A DNA stretch of 64,000 bases, taken from assembly GCA_014860225.1 (NCBI GenBank), contig JACZKE010000060.1, positions 298,475 through 362,474 of the forward strand. Reading direction: 5' to 3'. The notes beneath the pieces were generated by a model. It saw only the letters and a program-made list of their open reading frames with translations, did no database searches and was not told where the DNA came from. Position numbers and translations under genes: made by a program. This DNA is from Desulfuromonadales bacterium (lineage in GTDB: Bacteria > Desulfobacterota > Desulfuromonadia > Desulfuromonadales > BM103). Below are positions 49,903 to 59,070 of this stretch, piece after piece; the first letter of the stretch is position 1, and every line of letters starts with the position of its first letter.

Positions 49903-50307
49903 TTATTTGCAGCGCATCGTTTTCTTGCCGTCCTCAAAGAGTACACTGACCTTTCGTGGTCCGCCCAGACTCTGCACGAGGCCGATTCCGAAAACGGGAT
50001 GATTCATCAGCGAACCGACTTTAAAGGCTGTTGTCATAGAATAGTCTGTCTTCTGTTTGCCGTTCATGGCGGGCAGCAACTCTTCCCATTCTTTTTTCTC
50101 GGCAATTTTCGGATCAACAGTTCGCCGGACTCCGGGCTTTTTAGGAGCTGTGGGTGGCCGATACTTATGTTGACCACTGCAGGTATTACATTGGACCTTG
50201 GCCGGTCCTGCCTCTGTCATGGCAACAACGATGTGGTTGGTGTTTTTGCGGCACTTGGTACAGCGGGCTTCGATCGGATCGCCGGCCGAAAGTGTGGTAC
50301 TTTGCAT
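49903..50307 (-). CDS. Zinc-ribbon protein with C-terminal Tudor/CarD-like region
   Basis: The 134-residue protein has CTKC and CNTC pairs at residues 16-19 and 40-43 (an N-terminal zinc ribbon), a Pro/Lys-rich linker, and a C-terminal part FKVGSLMNHPVFGIGLVQ followed by VSVLFEDGKKTMRC. The last part resembles the small beta-barrel of CarD-type and UvrD-tail domains (HPxFGxGxV then VxFxxGxK). GGGAG is 8 bases before the ATG on the minus strand. Similar proteins occur in Geobacter relatives, as far as I recall, without a defined role; RNA polymerase or nucleic acid contact is a guess. Confidence 0.78.
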   Translation of the reverse strand: MQSTTLSAGDPIEARCTKCRKNTNHIVVAMTEAGPAKVQCNTCSGQHKYRPPTAPKKPGVRRTVDPKIAEKKEWEELLPAMNGKQKTDYSMTTAFKVGSLMNHPVFGIGLVQSLGGPRKVSVLFEDGKKTMRCK

Positions 50308-50768
50308 GAGTGGTACTCCCTTACTTGATGCTTGCCAAACTATGCCCGATAAAACAGGAAAGATCGCTGGAAATCATGGGCACGCGTGACAATTGACATA
50401 TTTAGTAAACCTGGCATGACCATCGTGTCACTTCGTACCGTGGTCATCTCTGTACGGATTGAAAAAAGGTGGCTTGAGAGAGGGTCAAGATTTACGTACA
50501 TGACTACAATACATGTTTTCACGAATAAAAGATACCATTGGATAAGGAAAATCTCGGGACTGGCGTTGCTAAAAGACTCTGATCTTAAGCTCTGATGGAC
50601 GTCCTGATGATAAGTCTGACAAATCGGGCTTGCAATTCAGGAGACATACCCGAGTTTGACTTGGTCGTGATTGGTGAACCTGGGTTTGTGAACGTCTTGA
50701 CTTTTATGAGCTCTAATGTTAAAAGCGCGAGTCTTATTGAAACTACAAAAAAACAATTGGAGAATATC
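50308..50768. other. Gene-free interval between the zinc-ribbon operon and ndk
   Basis: 461 bases with no supportable gene; frames here have no ribosome site or recognisable product. It holds the divergent promoters: a weak plus-strand TTGACT (50697-50702), 17 bases, TAAAAG (50720-50725) for ndk. ATGACCA near 50417 and TGGTCAT near 50440 form an inverted repeat of unknown use. Confidence 0.6.
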
Positions 50769-51182
50769 ATGGAACGCACATTCGCGATTATCAAGCCCGA
50801 TGCTTTCGCTGCCGGGAATGCCGGCAAGATTCTGGCCCGCATCTATGCTGAAGGTTTCAGTGTGGTTGGCATCAAGAAATTGTATATGAGCAAAGTCGAG
50901 GCCGAAGGTTTTTACTATGTTCACAGGGAACGTCCTTTTTTTGGTGAATTAACTGACTTTATGAGCAGCGGCCCTTGTATTGTCATGGTCCTGGAAGCTG
51001 AGGGGGCAATAGCCAAATGGCGCGACCTGATGGGTGCTACCAATCCTGCCGAGGCTGCAGAGGGGACGATGCGCAAGGAGTTCGGCGCCAGTATCGGTGA
51101 GAATGCTACTCACGGTTCAGATGCCCCTGAAACGGCTGCTTTCGAAATTCCTTTCTTTTTCTCAGGGCTTGAACTGCTTTAA
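50769..51182 (+). CDS. ndk: Nucleoside diphosphate kinase
   Basis: Ndk equalises nucleoside triphosphate pools through a phospho-His intermediate. The 137-residue protein has [11 protein letters not shown] at the start and the active His115 in [15 protein letters not shown] 50769 has TTGGAGA 6-8 bases upstream; a longer frame to 50595 is spurious. It has its own terminator. Confidence 0.98.
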   Translation: MERTFAIIKPDAFAAGNAGKILARIYAEGFSVVGIKKLYMSKVEAEGFYYVHRERPFFGELTDFMSSGPCIVMVLEAEGAIAKWRDLMGATNPAEAAEGTMRKEFGASIGENATHGSDAPETAAFEIPFFFSGLELL

Positions 51183-51215
51183 TAAAATTTCCACAAGGAA
51201 ATTCTTGAGTCATTG

Positions 51216-51245
51216 AAGGCCCTTCGCTACAATTCGAAGGGCCTT
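51216..51245 (+). terminator. Terminator after ndk
   Basis: AAGGCCCTTCG at 51216-51226 pairs exactly with CGAAGGGCCTT at 51235-51245; TAACTTTT follows. Confidence 0.88.
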
Positions 51246-51270
51246 TAACTTTTAAGGACAGGCATTCTAT

Positions 51271-52356
51271 TTGAACGTGATGAATCAAACCGACCAACTT
51301 GTTGACCTGAAGAACCTGAGCCCTGATGCCCTGGTCGATTTTCTCGAAGGGATGGGCAAGGAAAAATTCCGGGCTGATCAGATTCTGCGCTGGATTTATC
51401 TGCGCGGTGTCACCGATTTTTCTGAAATGACAGATCTGGCCAAATCTTTTCGAGAAGAAATAAGCCAACGCGCGATTATATCCTTCTTTACGCCTGAGAC
51501 GATCGAAATCAGTTCGGACGGGACGCGCAAGTTCCTCTTTCGTCTTTGCGACAAAAGGAGCGTGGAAACCGTACTCATTCCCATGGAAGGCGGACGCAAT
51601 ACTTTATGCATCTCCACTCAGGTAGGCTGTGCCATGCAGTGCTCCTTTTGTCTCACGGGAACATTCGGTTTGGAGCGCAACCTGACAGCTAGTGAGATTG
51701 TCAATCAGGTCTGTGCAGTACGCAAGGACTACTCCGTAGACAATATCGTTTTGATGGGAATGGGGGAACCTTTGCACAACCTTGAGAATGTCGTAAGTGC
51801 CCTGAAGATCCTTTACGCCTCAAAAGGCTTCGATTATGGTCCACGCAGAGTGACACTTTCTACCTCGGGGTTGGTTCCCGAGATGCTTGAACTCGGTCAG
51901 CGCATCAAAGTTAATCTGGCTATTTCTCTCAATGCGACAACTGACGAAGTGCGTGATGAGCTGATGCCGGTCAATCGCCGCTATCCGTTGTCAGAACTGA
52001 TGCAGGCATGTCGGCAATTCCCCCTGGCCCCAAGCCAGAGGATTACCTTCGAGTATATCCTCATCAGGGGTGTCAACGACAGCCAGGCCGATGCTAAACG
52101 TCTGGTTAAACTGCTTCATGGAATCAAGGCCAAGGTCAACCTGATCCCCTTCAATGAGCATGCAGGTTCTGCTTTTCAAACTCCGGATGAAAATGCTATT
52201 CGTGCTTTTCAAACTTACCTGTTGGATAGACAGATTGTTGCAATCCGCAGGGCAGGAAAAGGGCTGGATATCTCCGCTGCCTGCGGCCAGTTGAAAGAGA
52301 AGTTGGAAAACAAGTTGTTGGGCAGCGGTAAAGAATCAAGCCTGCAAGGCAAATAA
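51271..52356 (+). CDS. rlmN: 23S rRNA/tRNA adenine C2-methyltransferase
   Basis: RlmN is a radical SAM enzyme that methylates C2 of A2503 in 23S rRNA and A37 in some tRNAs. The 361-residue protein has the CxxxCxxC cluster site at C120, C124 and C127 ([13 protein letters not shown]), the conserved GMGEPLHN and the C-terminal Cys in ISAACGQL that carries the methyl transfer intermediate. TTG 51271 is about 8 bases from AGG; ATG 51280 is the alternative. Confidence 0.96.
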   Translation: MNVMNQTDQLVDLKNLSPDALVDFLEGMGKEKFRADQILRWIYLRGVTDFSEMTDLAKSFREEISQRAIISFFTPETIEISSDGTRKFLFRLCDKRSVETVLIPMEGGRNTLCISTQVGCAMQCSFCLTGTFGLERNLTASEIVNQVCAVRKDYSVDNIVLMGMGEPLHNLENVVSALKILYASKGFDYGPRRVTLSTSGLVPEMLELGQRIKVNLAISLNATTDEVRDELMPVNRRYPLSELMQACRQFPLAPSQRITFEYILIRGVNDSQADAKRLVKLLHGIKAKVNLIPFNEHAGSAFQTPDENAIRAFQTYLLDRQIVAIRRAGKGLDISAACGQLKEKLENKLLGSGKESSLQGK

Positions 52357-52427
52357 ATAAGGCCCTGTAACTTCATCGGTCAGGTTTCAGTCGCTTACAG
52401 CTTTAATCATTTATGGAGGATAGACTC

Positions 52428-53294
52428 TTGGAACAGATGACGATTGGCGTGATTGGCGGTAGTGGTCTGTACGAAATTGAGGGACTTACGGACATTGAAG
52501 AGGTCAGCCTCGATACACCGTTTGGCGACCCCAGTGACGTCTATATCACCGGGATACTTGAAGATGTCAAGATGGTATTCCTGCCGCGGCATGGGCGTGG
52601 GCATCGCTTGCTGCCTTCTGAAGTTCCTTATCGCGCCAATATCTATGGCATGAAAAAACTCGGAGTGCGACGGATTATTTCCGTTTCTGCCGTAGGAAGC
52701 ATGAAAGAGGAGATTGTCCCCGGGCACATCGTTATTCCTGACCAATTTTTTGACCGGACTCACGGAAAGCGCGCCTCAACCTTTTTTGGCCAAGGCGTGA
52801 CCGGTCATATCCAGTTTGCTGATCCTGTGTGCCCGGAACTCAGCAGTGTTCTTTGTGATGCCGGTCAACGCGCTGGGGCGACTGTCCATAAGGGAGGAAC
52901 CTATCTCTGCATTGAAGGCCCGAATTTCTCTACGCGCGCCGAATCGATGATTTATCGTAATTGGGGTGTTGATATCATCGGTATGACCAATATCCCGGAG
53001 GCGCGCCTGGCCCGTGAAGCGGAAATCTGCTACGGCACTGTGGCATTGGCGACTGATTACGATTGCTGGCATGACAGTCATGATGATGTTACGGTGGAGG
53101 CGATCCTGGCTATTATCAACCAGAACGTTGCAATGGCTCGCAACATTATCGTTCAGGCAGTACGAGCACTCTCTAGTACACCCCGATGTGAGTGTGGAGA
53201 ATCTTTGAAATTCGCCATTATGACAGATCGTTCACTGATTCCTGAAAAGACGCGTAAGGATCTTGACGCGATACTTGGCAAATATCTCGAATGA
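52428..53294 (+). CDS. mtnP: S-methyl-5'-thioadenosine phosphorylase
   Basis: MtnP cleaves methylthioadenosine (from polyamine or other SAM use) to adenine and methylthioribose 1-phosphate. The roughly 288-residue protein has IGVIGGSGLYEI, PRHGRGHRLLPSEVPYRAN and EGPNFSTRAES, and GMTNIPEARLAREA for substrate choice. GGAGGA lies 8 bases before TTG 52428; ATG 52413 would place the ribosome site inside the gene. Some relatives act on inosine or guanosine, so purine specificity needs testing. Confidence 0.93.
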   Translation: MEQMTIGVIGGSGLYEIEGLTDIEEVSLDTPFGDPSDVYITGILEDVKMVFLPRHGRGHRLLPSEVPYRANIYGMKKLGVRRIISVSAVGSMKEEIVPGHIVIPDQFFDRTHGKRASTFFGQGVTGHIQFADPVCPELSSVLCDAGQRAGATVHKGGTYLCIEGPNFSTRAESMIYRNWGVDIIGMTNIPEARLAREAEICYGTVALATDYDCWHDSHDDVTVEAILAIINQNVAMARNIIVQAVRALSSTPRCECGESLKFAIMTDRSLIPEKTRKDLDAILGKYLE

Positions 53295-53382
53295 TGACTT
53301 TAGCAGCATTGCTAAAAGTTGACAGATTTGCTTAAATAATGTGTCTTGTCATTCTGAATGAATTGATAAATTAAGGATCAGC

Positions 53383-54291
53383 ATGGATATACTGGTTATA
53401 GGGTCGGTTGCTTTCGACAGTGTCGAAACGCCTTTTGGGCGTGGCGATGATGTTCTCGGTGGGTCTGCGACCTATTTCTCAACGTCTGCCAGCTTTTTTA
53501 CCGGTGTGCAACTCGTTGCTGTTGTTGGTGAGGATTTTCCTGAAGAACCGCGGCAATTTCTCAGTTCCCGCGGGGTTGACCTCGCCGGTTTGCAGACCCG
53601 CCCGGGACAGACTTTTCGCTGGAAGGGCCGCTATGGCTATGACCTGAACGAGGCCCATACCCTGGAAACACATCTAAACGTATTCGAGACTTTTCATCCG
53701 GTACTTCCGGAAGCCTACCGTCAAGCGGAATATGTTTTCCTGGCGAATATAGATCCTGAGCTGCAGCTTGAAGTTCTCCAGCAAGTAGAAAAACCAAAGC
53801 TGATTGCTTGTGATACGATGAATTTCTGGATCGACAGTAAGCGTGATGCATTGATTCGCACCTTGGGGCATGTCGATATTCTGGTGATCAATGAAGCCGA
53901 GGTCCGACAACTGGCTGACGAGGTCAACCTGGTTAAGGCGTCACGTGCTGTGCTGGCTATGGGTCCGAAAACCCTGGTTGTGAAACGCGGAGAATACGGC
54001 GTGCTTGTGTTTACTGAGCACTCGATCTTTTTTGCTCCCGCTTATCCACTGGAGGAAGTTTTCGATCCTACCGGGGCCGGTGATACCTTTGCCGGTGGTT
54101 TCATGGGTTATCTGGCGGCGATCAACAATCTGACTGATCAAACAATCCGCAAAGCAACAGTTTTTGGCAGCGTCATGGCTTCATTTACGGTTGAAGACTT
54201 TAGCCTCAACAGGTTGCGGCAATTAGATTGGGCAGAGGTGGAAGATCGTTTCCGTCGTTTTCAGGCCCTTACCGCATTCGAAGGTTTATAA
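53383..54291 (+). CDS. PfkB-family sugar/nucleoside kinase
   Basis: The 302-residue protein has the ribokinase fold: VIGSVAFDSVETPFG, LGGSATYFSTSAS near the N terminus, and the anion hole and catalytic Asp in DPTGAGDTFAGGF near residue 235. The location next to mtnP suggests a nucleoside or sugar from purine or MTA salvage as substrate, possibly adenosine from AhcY; this is inference. Its N-terminal half is divergent enough that a specific name is not justified. Confidence 0.88.
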   Translation: MDILVIGSVAFDSVETPFGRGDDVLGGSATYFSTSASFFTGVQLVAVVGEDFPEEPRQFLSSRGVDLAGLQTRPGQTFRWKGRYGYDLNEAHTLETHLNVFETFHPVLPEAYRQAEYVFLANIDPELQLEVLQQVEKPKLIACDTMNFWIDSKRDALIRTLGHVDILVINEAEVRQLADEVNLVKASRAVLAMGPKTLVVKRGEYGVLVFTEHSIFFAPAYPLEEVFDPTGAGDTFAGGFMGYLAAINNLTDQTIRKATVFGSVMASFTVEDFSLNRLRQLDWAEVEDRFRRFQALTAFEGL

Positions 54292-54309
54292 AGAAGGCAG
54301 GAGGTCTAA

Positions 54310-55062
54310 ATGTTCCATTGGGATAAAACGATCAATGCCATCGATATACCCGCCTGTAATATTGTGCAGCTTTTTCGATCCATGCGTGAGATACAGTTAG
54401 CTCTTCCGGGAGTCGCTGCTCAACAAGCCAACGCAACCCTTTGCCAATATCAGATTGAAGGTGGCATTGGCACTGTCGCAGTCTTTCACCTGCACAAAAG
54501 CGAGGTGCTGGCTTTCTACTTCAGTGAGCCACGGATTGTTCCAGAGAAGAAATCAGCCGAAATGTTGGATAAGGGTCTGAATTTCGTCGAATCTATGGGC
54601 TTTCTCATGACGGATCAGGATATCCATCTCCTTGATATTGCAGAGCAGGAGCTGCTTTGGGCGTCTCTGCCAATCAAGACAGGTTTACCAGGTGAGAAAA
54701 AACTTATGCCTGTAGCGGCTATGGCAAAAAGAGCAGAAGATGAAACTGCTGCCAAGCTGGATACGAATAGAACTTATTCTACTGCTCAGGAGGAGAACAA
54801 AGAGACTGTTGCAAGCGCAGCGAGCAGCCAGGTCATTGATGAGGGAGCGGCAACCGTCGCTGAGCCCGAGAAGGCAACCTCTGAAAGTGAGTTAAAGACG
54901 GAAACGGCAGACAACGTTGATGACCTGCTGGCAGCGGTTGAAGCAATGCGAGCCAAACGTCCTGGTCTGCGAGCACGCAAATCGGCACAGTCAGCTGAAG
55001 AGATGAGGAGTCGCCAGCTGCAGTTATGTGAAACTGTCGGCCGTATTCTGGCCTCCCTTTAA
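54310..55062 (+). CDS. Hypothetical protein with low-complexity C-terminal half
   Basis: The 250-residue protein has a compact N-terminal half (residues 1-125, with NATLCQYQIEGGIGTVAVFHLH) that looks folded, and a C-terminal half rich in Ala, Glu, Thr and Ser followed by the basic GLRARKSAQSAEEMRSRQ and a final helix. There is no signal peptide or membrane helix. GCAGGAGG lies before the ATG. It sits between a PfkB kinase and a TPR lipoprotein in one direction. I do not recognise it and propose no function. Confidence 0.8.
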   Translation: MFHWDKTINAIDIPACNIVQLFRSMREIQLALPGVAAQQANATLCQYQIEGGIGTVAVFHLHKSEVLAFYFSEPRIVPEKKSAEMLDKGLNFVESMGFLMTDQDIHLLDIAEQELLWASLPIKTGLPGEKKLMPVAAMAKRAEDETAAKLDTNRTYSTAQEENKETVASAASSQVIDEGAATVAEPEKATSESELKTETADNVDDLLAAVEAMRAKRPGLRARKSAQSAEEMRSRQLQLCETVGRILASL

Positions 55063-55085
55063 ACGGATTCCATAAAGGTTTTTTT

Positions 55086-55850
55086 ATGATGCAGCACCGA
55101 TTCTATTTGTCAGGTTTAACCTTTCTGATCATTGCCCTTACTGCTTGTGTGCCTTTCGAAGAGGCCAAGCCTGATAAAAAAAACGCAGAGTATCATTACT
55201 CTCTCGGGTTTGCAGCGCTCTCAGAACAAAACCCGACTGACGCTCTCAAGGAGTTCCTGAAAGCTGAAAAGTATGATTCCCGCGATCCGGAAATCCAGGC
55301 GGGTTTGGCGCAAGCCTATTGGTCGAAGCGGGCGTATGCGCTGGCAGAAGAGCATTATAAAAATGCCCTTGAGTTAAGTAAACACGACCCTAAGTATTAC
55401 AACAACCTTGCCGCACTATATTTGTCCATGGAACGTTACGATGAAGCTATCGAAGCATTCCGGACCGCTGCAGACAACCTCCTTTTTGATCGGTCGGAGT
55501 TGGCGTGGACAGGAATCGGCCTGGCCAATTACCAGAAGCAGGATTATCCGGCAGCCGAATTTGCTTACCGGAAAGCAATTGAGCTTAATCCACGTTATTA
55601 CCTGGCTCCGTTCCACCTGGGAGAGCTCTATTTCAACCTGGATCGTCCTGCCGAAGCTCTCGGCATGTTTTCTCGCACCGTCGAGTTGGCCCCCGGGTTC
55701 CCCAATGGCTATTATTGGCAGGGGCTGGTTTACATGAAGATGAAAGACACAGAGAAAGCGGAACAATCTTTTATGGAAGTCATCCGCCTTGCTCCGCAAA
55801 GTGAAACTGCCCGTTTGGCAAGAAATTATTTGAAAATATTAGACAAATGA
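55086..55850 (+). CDS. TPR-repeat lipoprotein (PilF/PilW-like)
   Basis: The 254-residue protein has a lipoprotein signal peptide with lipobox LTAC (Cys about residue 21) and at least five tetratricopeptide repeats over residues 37-250, for example AEYHYSLGFAALSEQNPTDA and ALAEEHYKNALELSKHD. This is the design of PilF/PilW-type pilotins and of general scaffold lipoproteins. It overlaps the following RodZ-like gene by 4 bases, so the two are translated together. A link to pili is only suggested by fold. Confidence 0.85.
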   Translation: MMQHRFYLSGLTFLIIALTACVPFEEAKPDKKNAEYHYSLGFAALSEQNPTDALKEFLKAEKYDSRDPEIQAGLAQAYWSKRAYALAEEHYKNALELSKHDPKYYNNLAALYLSMERYDEAIEAFRTAADNLLFDRSELAWTGIGLANYQKQDYPAAEFAYRKAIELNPRYYLAPFHLGELYFNLDRPAEALGMFSRTVELAPGFPNGYYWQGLVYMKMKDTEKAEQSFMEVIRLAPQSETARLARNYLKILDK

Positions 55851-56701
55851 CAGAAAACACTGACAAAGACATCGGCACCCTCCTTAAAGACCAACGCGAG
55901 AAGCTGGGTTACTCTCTCCAGGATGCTGCTCAGCATACGCGTATTCGTATTACCTCCCTGGAAAGTATTGAAAATAACCAATTCTCTGACCTTCCAGGAC
56001 AAGTCTATGTAACCGGGTTTATTAAGGTCTACGCGAACTATCTTGGCGTCGACAGTGCGCCGCTGCTCAGGCAACTTGAAGAAATCCGACCAAATGATGG
56101 GCCACAGTCAGTAAAGTCTGTCAGCGTTTTCAAACATCAAAGCGAGCGATTCGGTAAATCTTCTACAGGAGCGGGTTGGAGAGTCTTTCTGTTTGGGATT
56201 CTCGTCGTTCTGTTCGTCGCCGCTGCGGTATATTTTCTCCTGCCCATGTTCCAGGCTGAGGACCCTGCCGAGGTGACGCCGAATCAGGTCGTCCCTGGGA
56301 GGGAGTCTTCTGTGCAGGGATCAGTCGAAGCACCGAGAGAAGCAACAGGGGAAGTTGATAAAACGCAACAGGATGAGATCGTTCCTGTTCCAGGCGCAGA
56401 ATCGATATCTGCCGTTGCCGAAATGGCGTCTTCAGAGGATAATTCGCTGCCGCCAGTCTCTCCTGATGGGTCGTCTTTGCGCATGCTTGCTTTGTCGGAG
56501 GGCTCGCTTATAATCTACCTTGATGATCGTGAGCCTAATCGTTACAAATTATATGATGGACTGGATCTGACCTGGGAAATCAAGAGCACGGCCAAGGTTG
56601 AACTGTCAGGGCCGGGCATGGCGCGTTTCTGGTTGGATAGCCAGGAACTGGAACCTGGTGATCTTGAGACTTTTCAGCTGCAACCAGCTAGCGGAGATTA
56701 A
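55847..56701 (+). CDS. RodZ-like membrane protein with N-terminal HTH
   Basis: The 284-residue protein has a helix-turn-helix (residues 8-70, LGYSLQDAAQHTRIRITSLE), a basic juxtamembrane region, one membrane helix (about 108-130, FLFGILVVLFVAAAVYFLL), a Pro/Glu/Ser-rich linker and a C-terminal DUF4115 beta domain (LSEGSLIIYLDDRE to WLDSQELEPGD). This is the domain order of RodZ, which couples MreB to the wall machinery. The inner-membrane orientation would be N-in. The upstream lipoprotein is translationally coupled. Confidence 0.88.
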   Translation: MTENTDKDIGTLLKDQREKLGYSLQDAAQHTRIRITSLESIENNQFSDLPGQVYVTGFIKVYANYLGVDSAPLLRQLEEIRPNDGPQSVKSVSVFKHQSERFGKSSTGAGWRVFLFGILVVLFVAAAVYFLLPMFQAEDPAEVTPNQVVPGRESSVQGSVEAPREATGEVDKTQQDEIVPVPGAESISAVAEMASSEDNSLPPVSPDGSSLRMLALSEGSLIIYLDDREPNRYKLYDGLDLTWEIKSTAKVELSGPGMARFWLDSQELEPGDLETFQLQPASGD

Positions 56702-56709
56702 GCACTGTT

Positions 56710-57237
56710 ATGGTGATTATCTGTCCTGCATGCCAATCGCGCTACCGTATTGACCCGTCTGCAAGTAAATCACATGTGGCCAAGGTCAAATGCCCTGGAT
56801 GCAAGCATGTTTTTGAGGTCTCAATGGCTGAAGAAAAAAACGTGCCACCGGAATATCGGTTGTCTGGACAACCTGTCGTTCTGGTCGTGGATGATGCGCG
56901 ATTTTTTCGTGAAATGATCAAGGATATTCTCAAAGAACTGCCAATAGAGATGGTTATGGCGGCTGATGGCGATGACGCCTGGCAGCAGATCACGGTCCTG
57001 GTGCCGCAACTGGTCTTGCTCGACTTAAACATTCCCGGGAAAAACGGCAAAGAAATTCTCAAGGCGCTGCAAGCCTCTCCTCAACTCGACCAGGTCAAAG
57101 TTCTGGCCATGAGCGGTGTTGAGCGTGGCGAAGAAACCGCATCAGCAGTGCGCCTTATTGGCGCTGATGATTTTATCAACAAATCCTTTAAACCACGTGA
57201 ACTGCAAGACCGTGTCCGAAACATCCTGGGCCTTTAA
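56710..57237 (+). CDS. Zinc-ribbon (MJ0042)-receiver domain protein
   Basis: The 175-residue protein joins an N-terminal MJ0042-type zinc ribbon (C5, C8, C28, C31, in ICPACQSRYRID and KCPGCKHVFEV) to a response-regulator receiver domain (residues 55-172) with the phospho-accepting Asp105 in LVLLDLNIPG, the acidic pair VVDDARF and the Lys of FINKSFKP. There is no output domain. It belongs to a type common in Desulfuromonadales signalling. The stop lies inside the start of the downstream phosphorylase gene. Confidence 0.9.
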   Translation: MVIICPACQSRYRIDPSASKSHVAKVKCPGCKHVFEVSMAEEKNVPPEYRLSGQPVVLVVDDARFFREMIKDILKELPIEMVMAADGDDAWQQITVLVPQLVLLDLNIPGKNGKEILKALQASPQLDQVKVLAMSGVERGEETASAVRLIGADDFINKSFKPRELQDRVRNILGL

Positions 57238-58066
57238 ACCTGGCGATTCCGGCGACCAACTCGTCAAAGCAATCCGCGTACGGACTCAGATCGAGAATTT
57301 TGATCTGGCTGTCGTGCTTGGTTCCGGTTGGAATGAGGCCGCTCAACTGGGTAATAAACTTGGTATTTTCGAGTATAGTGACTGGCCCTGTTTTCCTGAT
57401 GGCCAGATTGACGGCCACTGTGGTCAACTGGTTGCGGTTCAATACGCCTCCTGCAAGATTCTTTTTTTCTCCGGGCGTTTTCATTGTTATCAAGGGCTTA
57501 GTGCTTTTCAGGCTGCTTTCCCGATACGCCTGGCCTCCGCATTGGGTTGTTCGCGGGTTTTGCTGACCTGTGCTACGGGAGGGATCAATAGAAAATATCG
57601 ACCCGGTGATTTTATGCTGGTTAAGGACCACCTGAATCTGCTTGGCGACAACCCTTTACGTGGCCTTTCCGGCAACACTTTCATCGACTTGGTCGGGATG
57701 TATCAGCAGAAGGTTTATGATGTCCTGGAACTGCGTGGCCCGGACAACCTGACATTGCATCGTGGTGTTCTGGCAGCCATGCCCGGCCCTTCCTATGAGA
57801 CTCCGGCAGAAATACGTTTTCTTGAGGCAGCGGGCATCGATGTGGTTTCCATGTCGACTATTCCTGAGGCTATTATGGCCCGGTATCTTGGTATGCAGGT
57901 CGCTGCTGTTGCCTTCGTTGCCAATTACGCCGCCGGTTTGAGCCCTGTTGCTGTATCGCATAAAGATGTTCTTGAATGTGGTGCAGAGCATGCACATTTG
58001 TTCCCCTTTCTGATCCGTCTTTTCATCGAGGCCTGGCAAGATGTAAATACTGGCAGTGACGACTGA
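57212..58066 (+). CDS. Purine nucleoside phosphorylase
   Basis: This trimeric-type purine nucleoside phosphorylase splits inosine and guanosine with phosphate. The roughly 284-residue protein has AVVLGSGWNEAA, GCSRVLLTCATGGINRKYRPG, DHLNLLGDNPL, and the purine-site GPSYETPAEIRFLEAAG with VSMSTIPEAI. GTG 57212 was taken as the start, giving a 26-base overlap with the receiver gene; no ATG is available and no strong ribosome site was found, so the N terminus is uncertain. Confidence 0.9.
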   Translation: MSETSWAFKPGDSGDQLVKAIRVRTQIENFDLAVVLGSGWNEAAQLGNKLGIFEYSDWPCFPDGQIDGHCGQLVAVQYASCKILFFSGRFHCYQGLSAFQAAFPIRLASALGCSRVLLTCATGGINRKYRPGDFMLVKDHLNLLGDNPLRGLSGNTFIDLVGMYQQKVYDVLELRGPDNLTLHRGVLAAMPGPSYETPAEIRFLEAAGIDVVSMSTIPEAIMARYLGMQVAAVAFVANYAAGLSPVAVSHKDVLECGAEHAHLFPFLIRLFIEAWQDVNTGSDD

Positions 58067-58139
58067 TTTGTTTCCATTTAACATTCTTAACCTCCTGTTT
58101 TTACAGGATGTTTATTTGCTGAATTCACATGGGCTCTGC

Positions 58140-58167
58140 TTGACAGAGAAGGTCTCCATGTTAAACT
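58140..58167 (+). promoter_or_regulatory. Putative promoter for the response regulator gene
   Basis: TTGACA at 58140-58145, a 16-base spacer and TAAACT at 58162-58167, about 30 bases before the TTG start. Confidence 0.45.
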
Positions 58168-58197
58168 AGCTAAAATCTATCAAACTCAGAGGGCACC

Positions 58198-58590
58198 TTG
58201 GGTGAAGCAATAAAAAGCATACTGATTGTCGATGATGAAGAGAATACCCGGATCGGGCTGAGCAAGTTATTGACCCAGGAGGGGTTCGAGGTAGGGAGTG
58301 CTGCAAACGGAAATGAGGCACTTGATTACCTCGGCCAGAAAAAGGTTAATCTGGTTATCAGCGACATCAATATGCCGGATATGAATGGATTGACTTTTCT
58401 GCGTGAACTCAGCCGTAAATTCCCGAGCATCAATGTCATAATGATAACGGCCTATGGTGGAGTCGAGTCGTATCTCGAGGCAATGAACCTGGGCGCTTAC
58501 GAATATCTTCACAAGCCCGTAAGGCTTGAAGAGCTTCGCTCGGTAATGAAAAAGATTTTTAATGGTGGAACAGTTTCTCAGCTTTCATGA
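58198..58590 (+). CDS. Single-domain response regulator
   Basis: A 130-residue CheY-like receiver: ILIVDDEENTR, the phospho-accepting Asp56 in VISDINMP, Thr in MITAYGG and Lys in YLHKPVRL. There is no output domain, so it signals by protein contact. TTG 58198 is the start, with GAGGG 6 bases before it. It precedes a UspA-family protein on the same message, probably a shared stress circuit. Confidence 0.9.
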   Translation: MGEAIKSILIVDDEENTRIGLSKLLTQEGFEVGSAANGNEALDYLGQKKVNLVISDINMPDMNGLTFLRELSRKFPSINVIMITAYGGVESYLEAMNLGAYEYLHKPVRLEELRSVMKKIFNGGTVSQLS

Positions 58591-58607
58591 GGTTCAAAGG
58601 AGGAGAC

Positions 58608-59051
58608 ATGAATTTCAAAACCATTCTATTCGCTACCGATTTTTCAGAAGGTTCTGACTTTGCTTTTCAATCTGCACTTACCTTGGCTCGTAAGTTTGAG
58701 AGCAAGTTGATTATTGTCCATATCATCAATGAGCCCGTTGATCTGCGTGGTTTTTATGTGCCGCATATCTCATTTGATAAACTGGAAGAAGAGATAGAGC
58801 AGGGTGCTGAAAAATTGATGGAAAAGTTTTGCCGAACTCATTTGCATGATTTTGACAACTTCGAATCTTTCGTCATCCCCGGCATCCCATATGATGAAAT
58901 TATCAAGAAGGCTGTCGAATCCAATGCTGATATTATCGTGTTGGGCACCCATGGTCGCACCGGTCTCGACCATGTCCTGTTTGGCAGCACTGCAGAAAAA
59001 GTGGTTCGAAAATCCCCGATTCCGGTACTGACGATACGCATCCAGGAATAA
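58608..59051 (+). CDS. Universal stress protein (UspA family)
   Basis: The 147-residue protein has the Usp fold with KTILFATDFSEGSDFA at the start and the ATP-binding GTHGRTGLDHVLFGSTAEKV near the C terminus, so it is likely the nucleotide-binding class. ATG 58608 has AAAGGAGGAGAC just before it; the track of the preceding gene ends 17 bases upstream. It has its own terminator. Confidence 0.93.
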   Translation: MNFKTILFATDFSEGSDFAFQSALTLARKFESKLIIVHIINEPVDLRGFYVPHISFDKLEEEIEQGAEKLMEKFCRTHLHDFDNFESFVIPGIPYDEIIKKAVESNADIIVLGTHGRTGLDHVLFGSTAEKVVRKSPIPVLTIRIQE

Positions 59052-59070
59052 ATCCAATTCATGTTTATAA

